Source: a bacterium
GTDB lineage: Bacteria > Cyanobacteriota > Vampirovibrionia > Obscuribacterales > Obscuribacteraceae
Direction of reading: 5' to 3'
Assembly (NCBI GenBank): GCA_030431355.1
Contig: JAUIJG010000016.1
Location: 1-24,144, forward strand
Length of the DNA stretch: 24,144 nt
The notes below the pieces were generated by a model. That model ran no database searches, had not been told where the DNA came from, and saw only the letters and a program-made list of their open reading frames with translations. A program made the position numbers and the translations under genes. The first letter of the stretch is position 1. Each line of letters begins with the position of its first letter. This document shows, piece after piece, positions 1-7,316 of this stretch.

Positions 1-384
1 CTCGTCAAGCCCAAGTCCGGGCACAAGTATCAACTGGAAATCACCGCCGGAAAACACACCGTTATCTGCGACCAACCGTCCAGTGCCGGTGGTTCCGATG
101 GTGGTCCTGACCCGAAAGAGCTGCTTTTGGCTTCCCTGGGAGCCTGCGCTGCTCAGACGATTCTTATGGTAGCTCCCCAGCGCGGCTGGGACATTCAAGA
201 GCTGTCCATCACCGTGTCCTACTCCAAGTCTGGCGGACAGGAGACCTACACCGAAGACATCGAGGTGAAAGGCAACCTGACCCAGGCTGAGCTGGACGCG
301 ATCAAACGCATTGGTGAAAAGTGTCCGGTCATGCGTGCCTTCACCGGCACCAAGACCGTTAACGCGTCAATCACCAAGACCTAG
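1..384 (+). CDS. OsmC-family peroxiredoxin-like protein, 5'-truncated by the window edge
   Basis: The reading frame is open from the first base and ends at TAG 382-384, leaving 127 visible residues; the start lies outside the window. Two features mark the OsmC/Ohr fold: a segment GGPDPKELLLASLGACAAQT (visible residues 34-53) with the first cysteine at 49, and a second cysteine in EKCPVMRAF at 108. In this family the two cysteines form the redox centre that reduces organic hydroperoxides in the cytoplasm. The segment between them (WDIQELSITVSY, then a charged strand) fits the beta-rich part of the domain. I cannot tell OsmC, Ohr or the YhfA-like subgroups apart without the N-terminus. The gene is followed by an imperfect hairpin and then an unrelated transporter, so the neighbours do not sharpen the function. 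Confidence 0.85.
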   Translation, partial: LVKPKSGHKYQLEITAGKHTVICDQPSSAGGSDGGPDPKELLLASLGACAAQTILMVAPQRGWDIQELSITVSYSKSGGQETYTEDIEVKGNLTQAELDAIKRIGEKCPVMRAFTGTKTVNASITKT

Positions 385-390
385 GCCAGG

Positions 391-424
391 GGAAGGTCCG
401 GTCATCAACTCGATCGGTCCTTCC
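391..424 (+). terminator. possible terminator hairpin after the OsmC-type gene
   Basis: GGAAGGTCCG at 391-400 faces CGGTCCTTCC at 415-424, nine of ten positions pairing with one T-T mismatch and a 14-nt loop. It starts 6 bases after the stop codon. No T-run follows, so it may act as a 3' processing or weak terminator structure only. Confidence 0.4.
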
Positions 425-428
425 CACA

Positions 429-447
429 GTGTCACCGTAAGTGACAC
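429..447. promoter_or_regulatory. perfect 7-bp inverted repeat, operator-like
   Basis: GTGTCAC at 429-435 and GTGACAC at 441-447 flank a 5-base centre. It lies about 230 bp upstream of the transporter start at 676. The symmetry and short spacer suit a dimeric regulator site, but a small RNA hairpin is equally possible. The rest of 385-675 shows no convincing gene. Confidence 0.35.
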
Positions 448-675
448 CAGTCCTCAAAGGAGGTACTGTGCGGTGTGAACTTTCATCGCAGCACGGAGTA
501 AGAGAACGGCAAAACGTTCAATCTTGCTTCGTAACGCCTGTGCACCTGAGCTCGCCCACCACCAAATCCTGAAGTGTTGCTTCGTCAGAGTAGGTTCCCT
601 GACCCTGCAAACCTTTATGGTGGGTGGATTCCTGGATGAGCTGGTGCCAACTTATCTTAGGAATGGAACCGAAAA

Positions 676-1965
676 ATGTCTCTCGACAAAGTACCAAAGC
701 TTTCACCCCAGGTGAAAGTGTTGATGTATCTGTTCGGATTTGTTTACTTCTCGCAGGGAATCGCTCAGTTCTCCGGTCTCATGAGCCAGCCGCTCACCTT
801 CTACTTCAAAGAAGTGCTGGGCTTTGCTGCTGACGAGGCCACGAACTATCTCGCGGTCCTTACGATTCCATGGGTAATCAAGCCGCTCTACGGTTTGATC
901 TCCGACTTCGTCCCTCTTCTGGGATACAGACGGAAATCCTGGTTGATTGCCATGAACGGAATGGCGGCATTCGCCTTTCTCTGGCTCACCGGTCTCACCG
1001 AAGCCAACCAGATCGTCCTGGCCATGACCATCACCGCCATCGGCACTGCCGCGTCCGACGTCATCATCGACGCCTTGATGGTGGAGAAAGGCCAGAAATA
1101 CGGAATCACCGAAAGAATTCAGTCAACCCAGTGGCTCTGGTTCAACATCGCAGCCATCGGCACGTCGCTCCTCGGCGGCTGGTTGATCGATTCGCTCGGA
1201 GCGGAATCCGCCCTTCGAACCGCAGCATTCATCACCATGGTCGCTCCCGCGGCTGTTGTAGTGAGTGTCTGGTTCTTGCTCAAAGAAGAGAAGGTCAAGA
1301 TGAACAAGGCACAGGTCTCCGGCACAGTCCAGGGCTTGTGGCAGTCCGTTCGCAATCTGACCCTATGGGCGGTGATGTTCTTCATCATCTTCTGGGAGTT
1401 CAGCCCCAGCCTTGGCACCCCGTTCTTCTACCACATGATCGACAACTTGGGCTTCACCCAAAAGTTCATCGGCACCCTCGGTGCAGTCGGTTCGGTGGGT
1501 TCGGTTGCAGGCGCCTGGCTCTACGGCTTCTACTTCTCCCGGAAAACGCTTCGATTCCAGCTGGTCTTCAGCATCATCACCGGCACCATCGGCACCCTGG
1601 CATACCTCATGCTGATGGAGCCGAGCGCCCTCGCCGGTGAGATCGCCCTGGGACTTTCCCTGGTCTTCGGCGCCACCGGCATGATCGCCACTCTGACAGT
1701 GCTCACCCTGGCTGCCCAGGTTTGCCCCCCGAAAGCGGAAGGATTCACCTTCTCGGTGTTGATGTCCGTCAAGAACGGAGCGGCGCAACTCTCGGCGATT
1801 CTGGGAGCATGGCTCTTCGTCAATGTCTTCGCCAACACCCTGACGCCTCTCGTCTGGGTTTCGGCGCTGGCGACTCTGTCCTGCCTGGTCCTTCTGCCTC
1901 TTCTCCGGGGCGTAAAGGACTCCCATGGCGTCAACAACGAGGATGAGGACACTCCTTCAACCTAG
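676..1965 (+). CDS. BT1/folate-biopterin transporter family protein (major facilitator superfamily)
   Basis: This 429-residue protein is strongly hydrophobic, with about twelve membrane-spanning stretches in two halves separated by a charged loop near residues 205-220 (LLKEEKVKMNKAQ). The N-terminal half carries the hallmark of the BT1 family, WVIKPLYGLISDF at residues 66-78 followed by YRRKSW at 84-89. BT1 members characterised in trypanosomatids, plants and cyanobacteria carry folates or pterins; the substrate here is unknown, and related MFS carriers of the AmpG type are an alternative. ATG 676 is the first methionine before the first helix. Its ribosome site is weak (AGGA at 659-662, 13 bases away). 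The C-terminus is a short acidic tail. A strong hairpin follows the stop, so it is probably a single-gene transcript. Confidence 0.85.
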   Translation: MSLDKVPKLSPQVKVLMYLFGFVYFSQGIAQFSGLMSQPLTFYFKEVLGFAADEATNYLAVLTIPWVIKPLYGLISDFVPLLGYRRKSWLIAMNGMAAFAFLWLTGLTEANQIVLAMTITAIGTAASDVIIDALMVEKGQKYGITERIQSTQWLWFNIAAIGTSLLGGWLIDSLGAESALRTAAFITMVAPAAVVVSVWFLLKEEKVKMNKAQVSGTVQGLWQSVRNLTLWAVMFFIIFWEFSPSLGTPFFYHMIDNLGFTQKFIGTLGAVGSVGSVAGAWLYGFYFSRKTLRFQLVFSIITGTIGTLAYLMLMEPSALAGEIALGLSLVFGATGMIATLTVLTLAAQVCPPKAEGFTFSVLMSVKNGAAQLSAILGAWLFVNVFANTLTPLVWVSALATLSCLVLLPLLRGVKDSHGVNNEDEDTPST

Positions 1966-1982
1966 TGTCCCTGTCCGACGGA

Positions 1983-2034
1983 GATGATAGCGAGCGGGTA
2001 GCAATGCTGCCTGCTCGCTTCATCACCCGTTTTT
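1983..2034 (+). terminator. rho-independent terminator after the BT1-type transporter
   Basis: AGCGAGCGGGTAG pairs with CTGCCTGCTCGCT around a 5-base loop, extended outward by GATGA/TCATC. A run of five T follows at 2030-2034. A second small hairpin (AGAAAGCG 2036-2043 / CGCTTTCT 2054-2061) comes directly after it. Confidence 0.7.
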
Positions 2035-2162
2035 GAGAAAGCGTAGTTTTCTGCGCTTTCTTACCTTTAACCGACTTTTGACAACCAAATTCTATCTTCA
2101 ATACGCATATTCGGCAGCCCTGGTAAGATCATCTCACCGGGGCAGCTACCAAGGATTCGAAA

Positions 2163-2939
2163 ATGAAACCGACAAAAGAAGATGTTTCCCGCCAGTTCGG
2201 CAGAAACGCAGAGAACTACGCCAAAAGTGTCGGCCATGCCAAAGGAGCCGACCTGGAAATCGTCTACAACCTGCTTGCTCCCAATCTTCGCTGGCATGTT
2301 CTAGACATCGCTACCGGCGCCGGTCACACCGCTGCCATGGTAGCACCGGCAGTTTCGCGCGTCACCGCCATCGACCTGGCTCCGGAAATGATCGACCAGA
2401 CCCTCAAGCTTTTCAAAGAGCGCGAGATCGACAATGCCGATGCTCGGGTGATGGATGTTGAAGACCTTTCCGGATTCGAGGATGAGAGCTTTGACGCGGT
2501 CACCTGTCGAATCGCTCCGCACCACTTCCTCGATATCGAAAAAGCAATCGCTGAAATCGCCAGGGTTCTCACTCCAAGGGGTGTTTTCATCCTGGAAGAC
2601 AGCTGCGCGCCCGAAGACGAAAAGCTCGATGGCTTCATCAACTGGGTCGAAGCTCTGCGTGATCCGACCCATGTAAGAGCCTACAGCGAATCAGAATGGC
2701 GGCGCATGCTCGTAGCGGCCGGGTTCAAAGTGAAGAAAACCCGCAACTACCGAAAGACCCACGAAATCCAGGATTGGATGGATAAAGCCAGCCTTCCGGC
2801 CAGCGACCAACCGGCTGTCCTGGATTACTTTCGTTCTGCTTCCAGGGCTGCGATTCAAGAATTCGAAATCAAGTTCGAAGGGGATTTGCCGATCTCTTAC
2901 ACCGATAACAAGCTGATTCTAAGAGCGGTCCAGACTTGA
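2163..2939 (+). CDS. class I SAM-dependent methyltransferase (UbiE-like)
   Basis: The product has 258 residues. Motif I of class I methyltransferases is VLDIATGAGHTA at residues 46-57, followed by the acidic ribose-binding residue in AIDLAPEM (Asp71), the MDVEDLSGF adenine-contact segment near 97-105 and the post-motif strand SFDAVTCRIAPHHF at 109-122. This is the usual order of a Rossmann-fold methyltransferase of the Methyltransf_11/UbiE type. The C-terminal third (YSESEWRRMLVAAGFKVKKTRNY) is the usual cap. The methyl acceptor cannot be read from sequence; a quinone-type or small-molecule substrate is typical of the family. ATG 2163 has AAGGA at 2151-2155, seven bases upstream. The gene is isolated between two terminators and so likely monocistronic. 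Confidence 0.88.
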   Translation: MKPTKEDVSRQFGRNAENYAKSVGHAKGADLEIVYNLLAPNLRWHVLDIATGAGHTAAMVAPAVSRVTAIDLAPEMIDQTLKLFKEREIDNADARVMDVEDLSGFEDESFDAVTCRIAPHHFLDIEKAIAEIARVLTPRGVFILEDSCAPEDEKLDGFINWVEALRDPTHVRAYSESEWRRMLVAAGFKVKKTRNYRKTHEIQDWMDKASLPASDQPAVLDYFRSASRAAIQEFEIKFEGDLPISYTDNKLILRAVQT

Positions 2940-2974
2940 CCCTGAATAAATCAGCTCGACAAAACTAGATTCAC

Positions 2975-3002
2975 AAGCAGGTTTACTTTCGAACCTGCTT
3001 TT
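2975..3002 (+). terminator. rho-independent terminator after the methyltransferase
   Basis: AAGCAGGTT at 2975-2983 and AACCTGCTT at 2992-3000 form a perfect 9-bp stem with an 8-base loop and a terminal run of four T. It lies 36 bases after the stop codon. Confidence 0.85.
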
Positions 3003-3044
3003 CAGAATTGTATTCTATTATATTTTATAGTTTTATCGGTCCCC

Positions 3045-3076
3045 AAAAAGAAGAAGCGGTCTCTTGCAAAGACAGC
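3045..3076 (-). terminator. likely terminator for the minus-strand MFS gene
   Basis: Read on the minus strand, GCTGTCT and AGACCGC (plus 3070-3076 and 3056-3062) pair at six of seven positions. A T-rich run follows, seen as A-rich plus sequence at 3045-3055. It sits 26 bases past the stop of the convergent transporter. Confidence 0.6.
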
Positions 3077-3101
3077 CCCTCCTTTCAAAATCCTCAAAAA
3101 G

Positions 3102-4403
3102 TCAATTCTTCTGCGCCTCTTCCGGCTCTCCTTTGACCACCAACAGATAGAGGGCGGCGGTCAGGAATACAGCCAGGCCGCTTATATATAGCGTATTGCT
3201 CACACCTACCAGATCAGCAAGTCCTCCGGCCATGAAAGCAGCGAAGGGAGCAAATCCGATCATTGAAGTGGAAAACAATGCCATTACTCGACCGCGCGTT
3301 GCTTTGGTCACCGAAGACTGAATCAAAGTAGCACTGCCACCCATTTGCAGGCTGACAGATGCTCCGGCAAAACCCACTGCCATAAGAGACAATGGCATCC
3401 AGGTCGACCAGGCCAACAGAATAATGCTCAAAGAGAGCAACATTCCCGCAAAGCCAATGCCCCTTCGAAGCGCTTTCGGACTACCTCGACTGGCAAGCAG
3501 AAGAGATCCCAACAGCGCTCCTACACCAGAACCGGCCGAAAGATAGCCAAGCACGGCAGCATCGCCTGACAGAACCTGGGAGGCAATAACCGGCAAGAGA
3601 ACACTGAATTGAAAGCCGAACATACTGGTTGCGGCAGAAAAGAGCAGAACATTTCTCACCGCCGGTGATGCCAGTATCTGCCTGATACCGACCGGGGCAG
3701 AAGGCTTTGAATCGACGGATTCAGCTCTAACCTCTTCCTCGGCGCACTCTTCGTCCGATTGGCATTCCACCGAGATCAGGTAAAGAGCCACCAGAGCAGC
3801 CACATAGCTAAGGGAATTAATCCCGAAGCAGATAGCTTCTCCGAATATCCCCAGCAAGACACCAGCCACTGCAGGACCGATTATTCTGGAGAGATTTCGA
3901 ATGGAAGAGTTGATTCCGATTGCGTTTGCCAGCTCCTCACGGGAGACAAGATCCGGTACGAAAGACTGCCTGGTAGGCATCTCCACCGCACCAACACAAC
4001 CGGCGAAAAATGACAGACCGACAATCCAGTAGACATTGATCAGCCCGCTAAAGGTCAAGTAAGTCAAAAGGGCAGCTTGAATCATTTGCAAGCTGACGGT
4101 GGCGTAGAGAATCTTCTTGTGGTCGAACTTATCGGCGATCACTCCACCAAACCATGTCAAAAACAACATGGGAATGCCACCTGCCAGTGACACCATACCC
4201 AGTGCAGCAGCAGAGCCTGTCAAATTGTAGACAAGCCAACTGAGAGCGATACCTTGCATCCAGGTTCCACTCAGAGAGAATACTTGACCGATGCTGTAAA
4301 TCTTGTAGTTTCGATTGCGGAAGGATCGAAAAGTTCTATTCAGCTCCCCGGACAATTTCTTGGTCCAGGAGAACCACCCTCCGGGTCTTTTATCACGCTC
4401 CAT
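3102..4403 (-). CDS. MFS transporter of the EntS/MFS_3 type
   Basis: This 433-residue polytopic protein begins with a short basic cytoplasmic segment and FRNRNYKIYSIGQ before the first helix, a pattern usual in the enterobactin-exporter-like (MFS_3) branch. The loop between helices 2 and 3 holds GGVIADKFDHKK at residues 86-97, the major facilitator motif A region. A VEMPTRQSFVPDLV segment follows helix 4 and is also typical of this branch. The central loop is acidic (SDEECAEEEVRAES). Members export siderophores, drugs or other small molecules; the substrate is unknown here. ATG at 4401-4403 is preceded on the minus strand by GAGGAAA at good spacing. A cysteine hydrolase lies 85 bp upstream on the same strand with no terminator seen between them, so the two may be co-transcribed. 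Confidence 0.88.
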   Translation of the reverse strand: MERDKRPGGWFSWTKKLSGELNRTFRSFRNRNYKIYSIGQVFSLSGTWMQGIALSWLVYNLTGSAAALGMVSLAGGIPMLFLTWFGGVIADKFDHKKILYATVSLQMIQAALLTYLTFSGLINVYWIVGLSFFAGCVGAVEMPTRQSFVPDLVSREELANAIGINSSIRNLSRIIGPAVAGVLLGIFGEAICFGINSLSYVAALVALYLISVECQSDEECAEEEVRAESVDSKPSAPVGIRQILASPAVRNVLLFSAATSMFGFQFSVLLPVIASQVLSGDAAVLGYLSAGSGVGALLGSLLLASRGSPKALRRGIGFAGMLLSLSIILLAWSTWMPLSLMAVGFAGASVSLQMGGSATLIQSSVTKATRGRVMALFSTSMIGFAPFAAFMAGGLADLVGVSNTLYISGLAVFLTAALYLLVVKGEPEEAQKN

Positions 4404-4488
4404 AACGTTTCCTCAAATGTAAGCGCAAAAATTCGCCTTCATGTGGAAGACGAACAGGCTTGATTCAACTTGCTGTAAGAATGTGCGC

Positions 4489-4971
4489 TCAGGCAGCCGG
4501 AGCCGCCTCCATGATCAATTTGATATTGCGATGGCGGGGAAAGCGCTTCCAATTGTTGGAGACAGGTCCATTGCAAGCAGCTGTGGCCACATTGATGGTG
4601 CTGGTCGGAAACCGTCCGGTTAGACCGACAACCGTGCGGCGCACACAGGCATGGGTGTTTACCCCACAGACACGAAAACTGTTCTTCGGATAGCCCCGGG
4701 CGTAGGAAGCTCTCGACACTTCGGCGGAGCCGTCATCCCGAGATTTCCAGAGCACGCTGTGCTTGACTCCGGAAGACTCTATTAAACGCATGATGTCGTC
4801 GTGGGTGCGTCCCCGATTTTGGTACTGCAATACGACGATCGGACAGCCGTTCTTGCTTGCCAGAGCAACTTCATCTTTGACTTGCTCGATGATTGCTCGA
4901 CTCGCTTTGAAGCTGCCCTGCATATCAACAATCACCAGGGTGTAATTACTTGCATCTCGAATGGTGTTCAT
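4489..4971 (-). CDS. isochorismatase-fold cysteine hydrolase
   Basis: The product has 160 residues. The cysteine-hydrolase triad of the isochorismatase-like family is visible: Asp16 in LVIVDMQGSF, Lys76 in SVLWKSRDD and Cys109 in VCGVNTHACVRRT. Family members hydrolyse small amides such as nicotinamide, ureidoglycolate-type compounds or N-carbamoyl amines. Because the nucleophilic cysteine is present, this is not a true EntB-type isochorismatase, which lacks it. The protein is somewhat short for the family, the loop between Asp and Lys being compact. Start ATG 4969-4971 has AGGGAAAG about 14 bases upstream on the minus strand, which is rather distant. The EntS-like transporter follows on the same strand after 85 bp. 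The real substrate is unknown. Confidence 0.85.
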   Translation of the reverse strand: MNTIRDASNYTLVIVDMQGSFKASRAIIEQVKDEVALASKNGCPIVVLQYQNRGRTHDDIMRLIESSGVKHSVLWKSRDDGSAEVSRASYARGYPKNSFRVCGVNTHACVRRTVVGLTGRFPTSTINVATAACNGPVSNNWKRFPRHRNIKLIMEAAPAA

Positions 4972-5418
4972 CTTGATTTTTCTTTCCCTGTGGTTAGAAA
5001 ACAGCCAGATAGAACCCAGGTCGATAATGTCGAACCAGGATGTACTTAATAGCTGTGTTGGTTGTTATGTTGGCTTTTAAATGGGTTTTTAAAAACAATA
5101 GGAATTGAAAAAAGACTGTTTATTAATAGCAGGGACCAGGTCTCTCGGTCCCCTTGAGTTGCAAGGATAAAGAAAAGTATAGCCCCGCTTATCAAGAACC
5201 TACTAACACCTACAAGCAAATGGTTTCTTTCAGAATCAAAGTGGTATCAACCACGGACATTATGTAGAAATGCATAGTAGCTGCGTTCTAAATTCACAGT
5301 CGAGCGAAGCTATAGCAGCCATCTAAATATGAGCCTGATCATGTAATTCTTCCCATTCAGAATTGGCCCAGTTTTTGTTCTGTCGCTTGTTTTACCATTG
5401 CATATAGTATTTGTCATC
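4972..5418. other. intergenic region without a recognisable gene
   Basis: This AT-rich stretch separates the hydrolase from the terminator of the next minus-strand gene. The only clear structure is GGGACC at 5132-5137 facing GGTCCC at 5147-5152, a 6-bp hairpin. It presumably carries the hydrolase promoter, but I could not pick convincing -35/-10 boxes. Confidence 0.5.
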
Positions 5419-5449
5419 AAAAAAAAACCAGACCGCCGAAACGGTCTGG
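5419..5449 (-). terminator. strong rho-independent terminator for the His/Tyr/Arg-rich protein gene
   Basis: CCAGACCG at 5428-5435 and CGGTCTGG at 5442-5449 form a perfect 8-bp stem. On the minus strand it is followed by nine T (plus A-run 5419-5427). It lies 63 bases past the stop of the gene at 5512-6006. Confidence 0.92.
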
Positions 5450-5511
5450 CAAAAGCTATGGATTCAAGCGCTGTCACCTTATTCAACTATCCATGGTGGA
5501 GCGGAATAGAA

Positions 5512-6006
5512 TCAGCGACAATCGCGGTACTGTCGCTGAATTCTCTCAAGATCCCGCTGATAGCGCTCCTGAGCTCGGCGAATCTCTTCCTGTTGCCGAC
5601 GATAATCGTTCTGCTGCCTGCGGTAACGGTCATAGTCGTAACCGGGATTGGTGTACGGCCGCGGGTAGGTGGAAACCGGCGGGACATACTGGTAAGGGCG
5701 ACGACCGCTGTAAGGAACCGGACCCCCCGGATAGCTCGGGTAACTGGGGTAAGTGGGGGAGTAGCGTCCGCCTGGATTGTATCGATAGGGCGACGGGTTG
5801 TAATAGCGCCGAGTATCGATCTGAAATCCGCGAGTTCCCACCGAGACGCCGTCGTTGCCGACGTAGAGGCCCAGACTCGGCAAGGTCAAACCGAAGGAGG
5901 TGCCGCGATGATGGTGATGATGTTGAGCCATGGCAGTTTCGCTGGTCAGGCTCAAGCAGGCAAGAATCATAGCGACCAAGATTCCGACTTTCGCATTGTT
6001 TTTCAT
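5512..6006 (-). CDS. secreted His5/Tyr/Pro-rich protein with an Arg-rich C-terminal helix, unknown function
   Basis: I read this as 164 residues from ATG 6004-6006, which has AAGGAA seven bases upstream on the minus strand. Longer in-frame starts, up to 6162, add unlikely residues. The N-terminus KNNAKVGILVAMILACLSLT is a signal peptide. Cleavage after AMA would expose QHHHHHRG, a native run of five histidines; the ILAC motif (Cys17) could instead be a lipobox. Residues about 45-120 are rich in Tyr, Pro and Gly (repeated YPSYP, PYQY, YTNPGY). From about residue 122 the chain turns into a highly charged predicted helix with RRQQ, RRAQ and RYQRD steps and ends in RDCR. I do not recognise a family. 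The His run suggests metal binding and the Arg helix suggests binding of an anionic surface, but both are guesses. Confidence 0.7.
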   Translation of the reverse strand: MKNNAKVGILVAMILACLSLTSETAMAQHHHHHRGTSFGLTLPSLGLYVGNDGVSVGTRGFQIDTRRYYNPSPYRYNPGGRYSPTYPSYPSYPGGPVPYSGRRPYQYVPPVSTYPRPYTNPGYDYDRYRRQQNDYRRQQEEIRRAQERYQRDLERIQRQYRDCR

Positions 6007-6581
6007 TATTTTTTCCTTGTTGAAAGCCATCAGAAATGCTTTCCCCTGACCCTGTGTCTCTGAAGAAACACAAGACAGGAGAAAGACAAACCAGAGTGAT
6101 TGGAAGTCACCAGTACCACATACGGTGAACGACAACGCCTGTACAAAGCAGGGTTTTGTCATTTGAATTCAGGCGTCAGGCTGAAGAGTCTTAGTTGGTC
6201 ACCTGTTTGTTGGCATGGGTACTGGAGATATAGTAAAAGCCTATAACTTAAGACAGGTCTATGATCAAGCAGGGAATAGTCTTTTAGGTTCTGCTTTCAT
6301 GAATATCAAGCTCCTACCTGCTTTTTAATTCCAACTGAGAACCGGCTATATGGCTCTTTCCATACTCTCTCCCTGCTCCGGTATTACCATCACGCGGTTA
6401 GCAATTGAGATATAGGAGAAAATCACCGGCGAAACAATGGATATTTCGGCGAAAATAGATAACAAAAAACCCCCTTGAATACCAGACAAAAAAACAAACC
6501 TGAACCCGGCAAGATAATGATATTGCGCGCGGTCCAGGTATTGATCTTAATACTAAACAGCTAAATTATTGTGGCTCAGCC
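6007..6581. other. intergenic region with one terminator-like structure of unclear owner
   Basis: No convincing gene is seen. AAGCAGG at 6267-6273 can pair with CCTGCTT at 6317-6323, followed by a T-run to 6326. This resembles the methyltransferase terminator in sequence but has a 43-base loop and no plus-strand gene ahead of it. The promoter of the minus-strand secreted protein should lie in the left part. Confidence 0.4.
6488..6538 (-). terminator. minus-strand terminator downstream of the 33-residue ORF
   Basis: On the minus strand, CCTGGACC (plus 6531-6538) pairs with GGTTCAGG (plus 6499-6506), eight pairs including one G-T. A T-rich tract follows at once, seen as plus A-run 6488-6498. 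The 24-base loop is long. It ends 44 bases past the stop of the small ORF at 6582-6683. Confidence 0.6.
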
Positions 6582-6683
6582 TTACATATGGGAGAAATGC
6601 TGGGCGGCGGAAATCAAAACTACGAATAGAAATCCCATGCCTAAAACAAACATTACTTTGTCAGCGGTGCTTATCGGTGTCAT
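6582..6683 (-). CDS. candidate 33-residue single-helix membrane protein
   Basis: On the minus strand ATG 6681-6683 opens a 33-codon frame ending in TAA at 6582-6584. The peptide begins MTPISTADKVMF, continues with a hydrophobic stretch VLGMGFLFVVLISAA (about residues 12-27) and ends QHFSHM. That is one plausible membrane helix with short polar ends. A GGAG ribosome site lies ten bases before the ATG, and a terminator-like hairpin lies 44 bases after the stop, so it has the parts of an independent transcript. It resembles small helper subunits such as KdpF or CcoQ in general form only; no partner operon is beside it. It is too short for routine gene calling, and I infer rather than prove that it is translated. 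Confidence 0.45.
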   Translation of the reverse strand: MTPISTADKVMFVLGMGFLFVVLISAAQHFSHM

Positions 6684-6810
6684 ATCTGCTTAACTCCAGT
6701 TAGAATCGCTTTCGATTTTCACATCACGCGATAGTATACCTCAATGAGCCGGATTGAGCCAGATATGTAGTTCTCACCGGCAGGCACAAGTCAAGTAAGC
6801 GACGTCTTCT

Positions 6811-6838
6811 AAACTAGTACCGTATACGACACTAGTTT
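6811..6838. repeat. 8-bp perfect inverted repeat at the end of the 108-residue gene
   Basis: AAACTAGT at 6811-6818 and ACTAGTTT at 6831-6838 flank a 12-base centre that itself contains GTATAC. It lies just past the stop codon at 6841-6843 of the minus-strand gene. It may be a terminator stem without a clear T-run. Confidence 0.45.
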
Positions 6839-6840
6839 GT

Positions 6841-7167
6841 TTACCAGAGCCATGGATAAGAAGCTCTCTTAGAGAGCTTGTAGTTCTCCAGATCAGCCAG
6901 AGAGAATGCCCCAAGCGCCTGATCCGAAATCTTATTGATATCTCCAAAAAACTGATCAGGAATTTCAAAAACCTTAACACCATGAATTGTACTTACTTTC
7001 TCTTTTAACCAGCCGAGAGCGACAAGCTCTTTGTAATCCGGATCCCTGACCATAAGCTGGATTTCGTCCAATCCATAATAGAGGATGTAACAAAGAAGCA
7101 ACTTTGCCCCTTTTGACAACTGGTTAAAATCCTTAATGGATACCGATATGGCTGATTCTGTAGTCAT
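6841..7167 (-). CDS. hypothetical protein, 108 residues
   Basis: I do not recognise this protein. It starts at ATG 7165-7167 with GAGAAG about seven bases upstream and ends at TAA 6841-6843. Residues 1-50 read like two amphipathic helices (FNQLSKGAKLLLCYILYYGL, then EIQLMVRDPDYKELVALGWL). A VFEIPDQFF strand-like segment and an acidic helix (DQALGAFSLADLENYKLS) follow, with a C-terminal YPWLW. The layout is reminiscent of a winged-helix or phage-type regulatory domain in which a hydrophobic helix pair is followed by a short wing, but no signature residue fixes this. There is no signal peptide. It is divergent from the HtrA protease, whose start is 150 bp away, so the two promoters share this space. 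Confidence 0.6.
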   Translation of the reverse strand: MTTESAISVSIKDFNQLSKGAKLLLCYILYYGLDEIQLMVRDPDYKELVALGWLKEKVSTIHGVKVFEIPDQFFGDINKISDQALGAFSLADLENYKLSKRASYPWLW

Positions 7168-7260
7168 TACTTTCTTCTCGCAGACAGTATTTAGCAGATA
7201 GAGGAATTTTACAGGATAATACAGCCCTTAAACACTTGCCAACCAGTATCCATGCAAGTT

Positions 7261-7269
7261 TGCTATAAG
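7261..7269 (+). promoter_or_regulatory. possible extended -10 promoter of htrA
   Basis: TGCTATAAG reads as an extended -10 element (TG, one base, then TATAAG against TATAAT). It lies 47 bases before the htrA start codon. No good -35 box is placed at 17 bases, which extended -10 promoters can tolerate. Confidence 0.25.
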
Positions 7270-7316
7270 TACAACAGTAACCAATAAGAGTCGGGCTACT
7301 AAAAGGTAATAATCCC

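Noticed and set aside
385..675. Riboswitch ahead of the BT1-type transporter
   Set aside because: I could not match the leader to a THF or other known riboswitch core; only small hairpins are visible.
3102..4971. Siderophore locus suggested by an isochorismatase-like gene beside an EntS-like exporter
   Set aside because: The hydrolase keeps the catalytic cysteine, unlike EntB, is short, and no siderophore synthase or receptor gene is near.
6007..6162. Upstream extension of the secreted protein to a start at 6162
   Set aside because: The extension would place 52 residues before a clear signal peptide, and the ATG at 6004-6006 has its own well-spaced AAGGAA.
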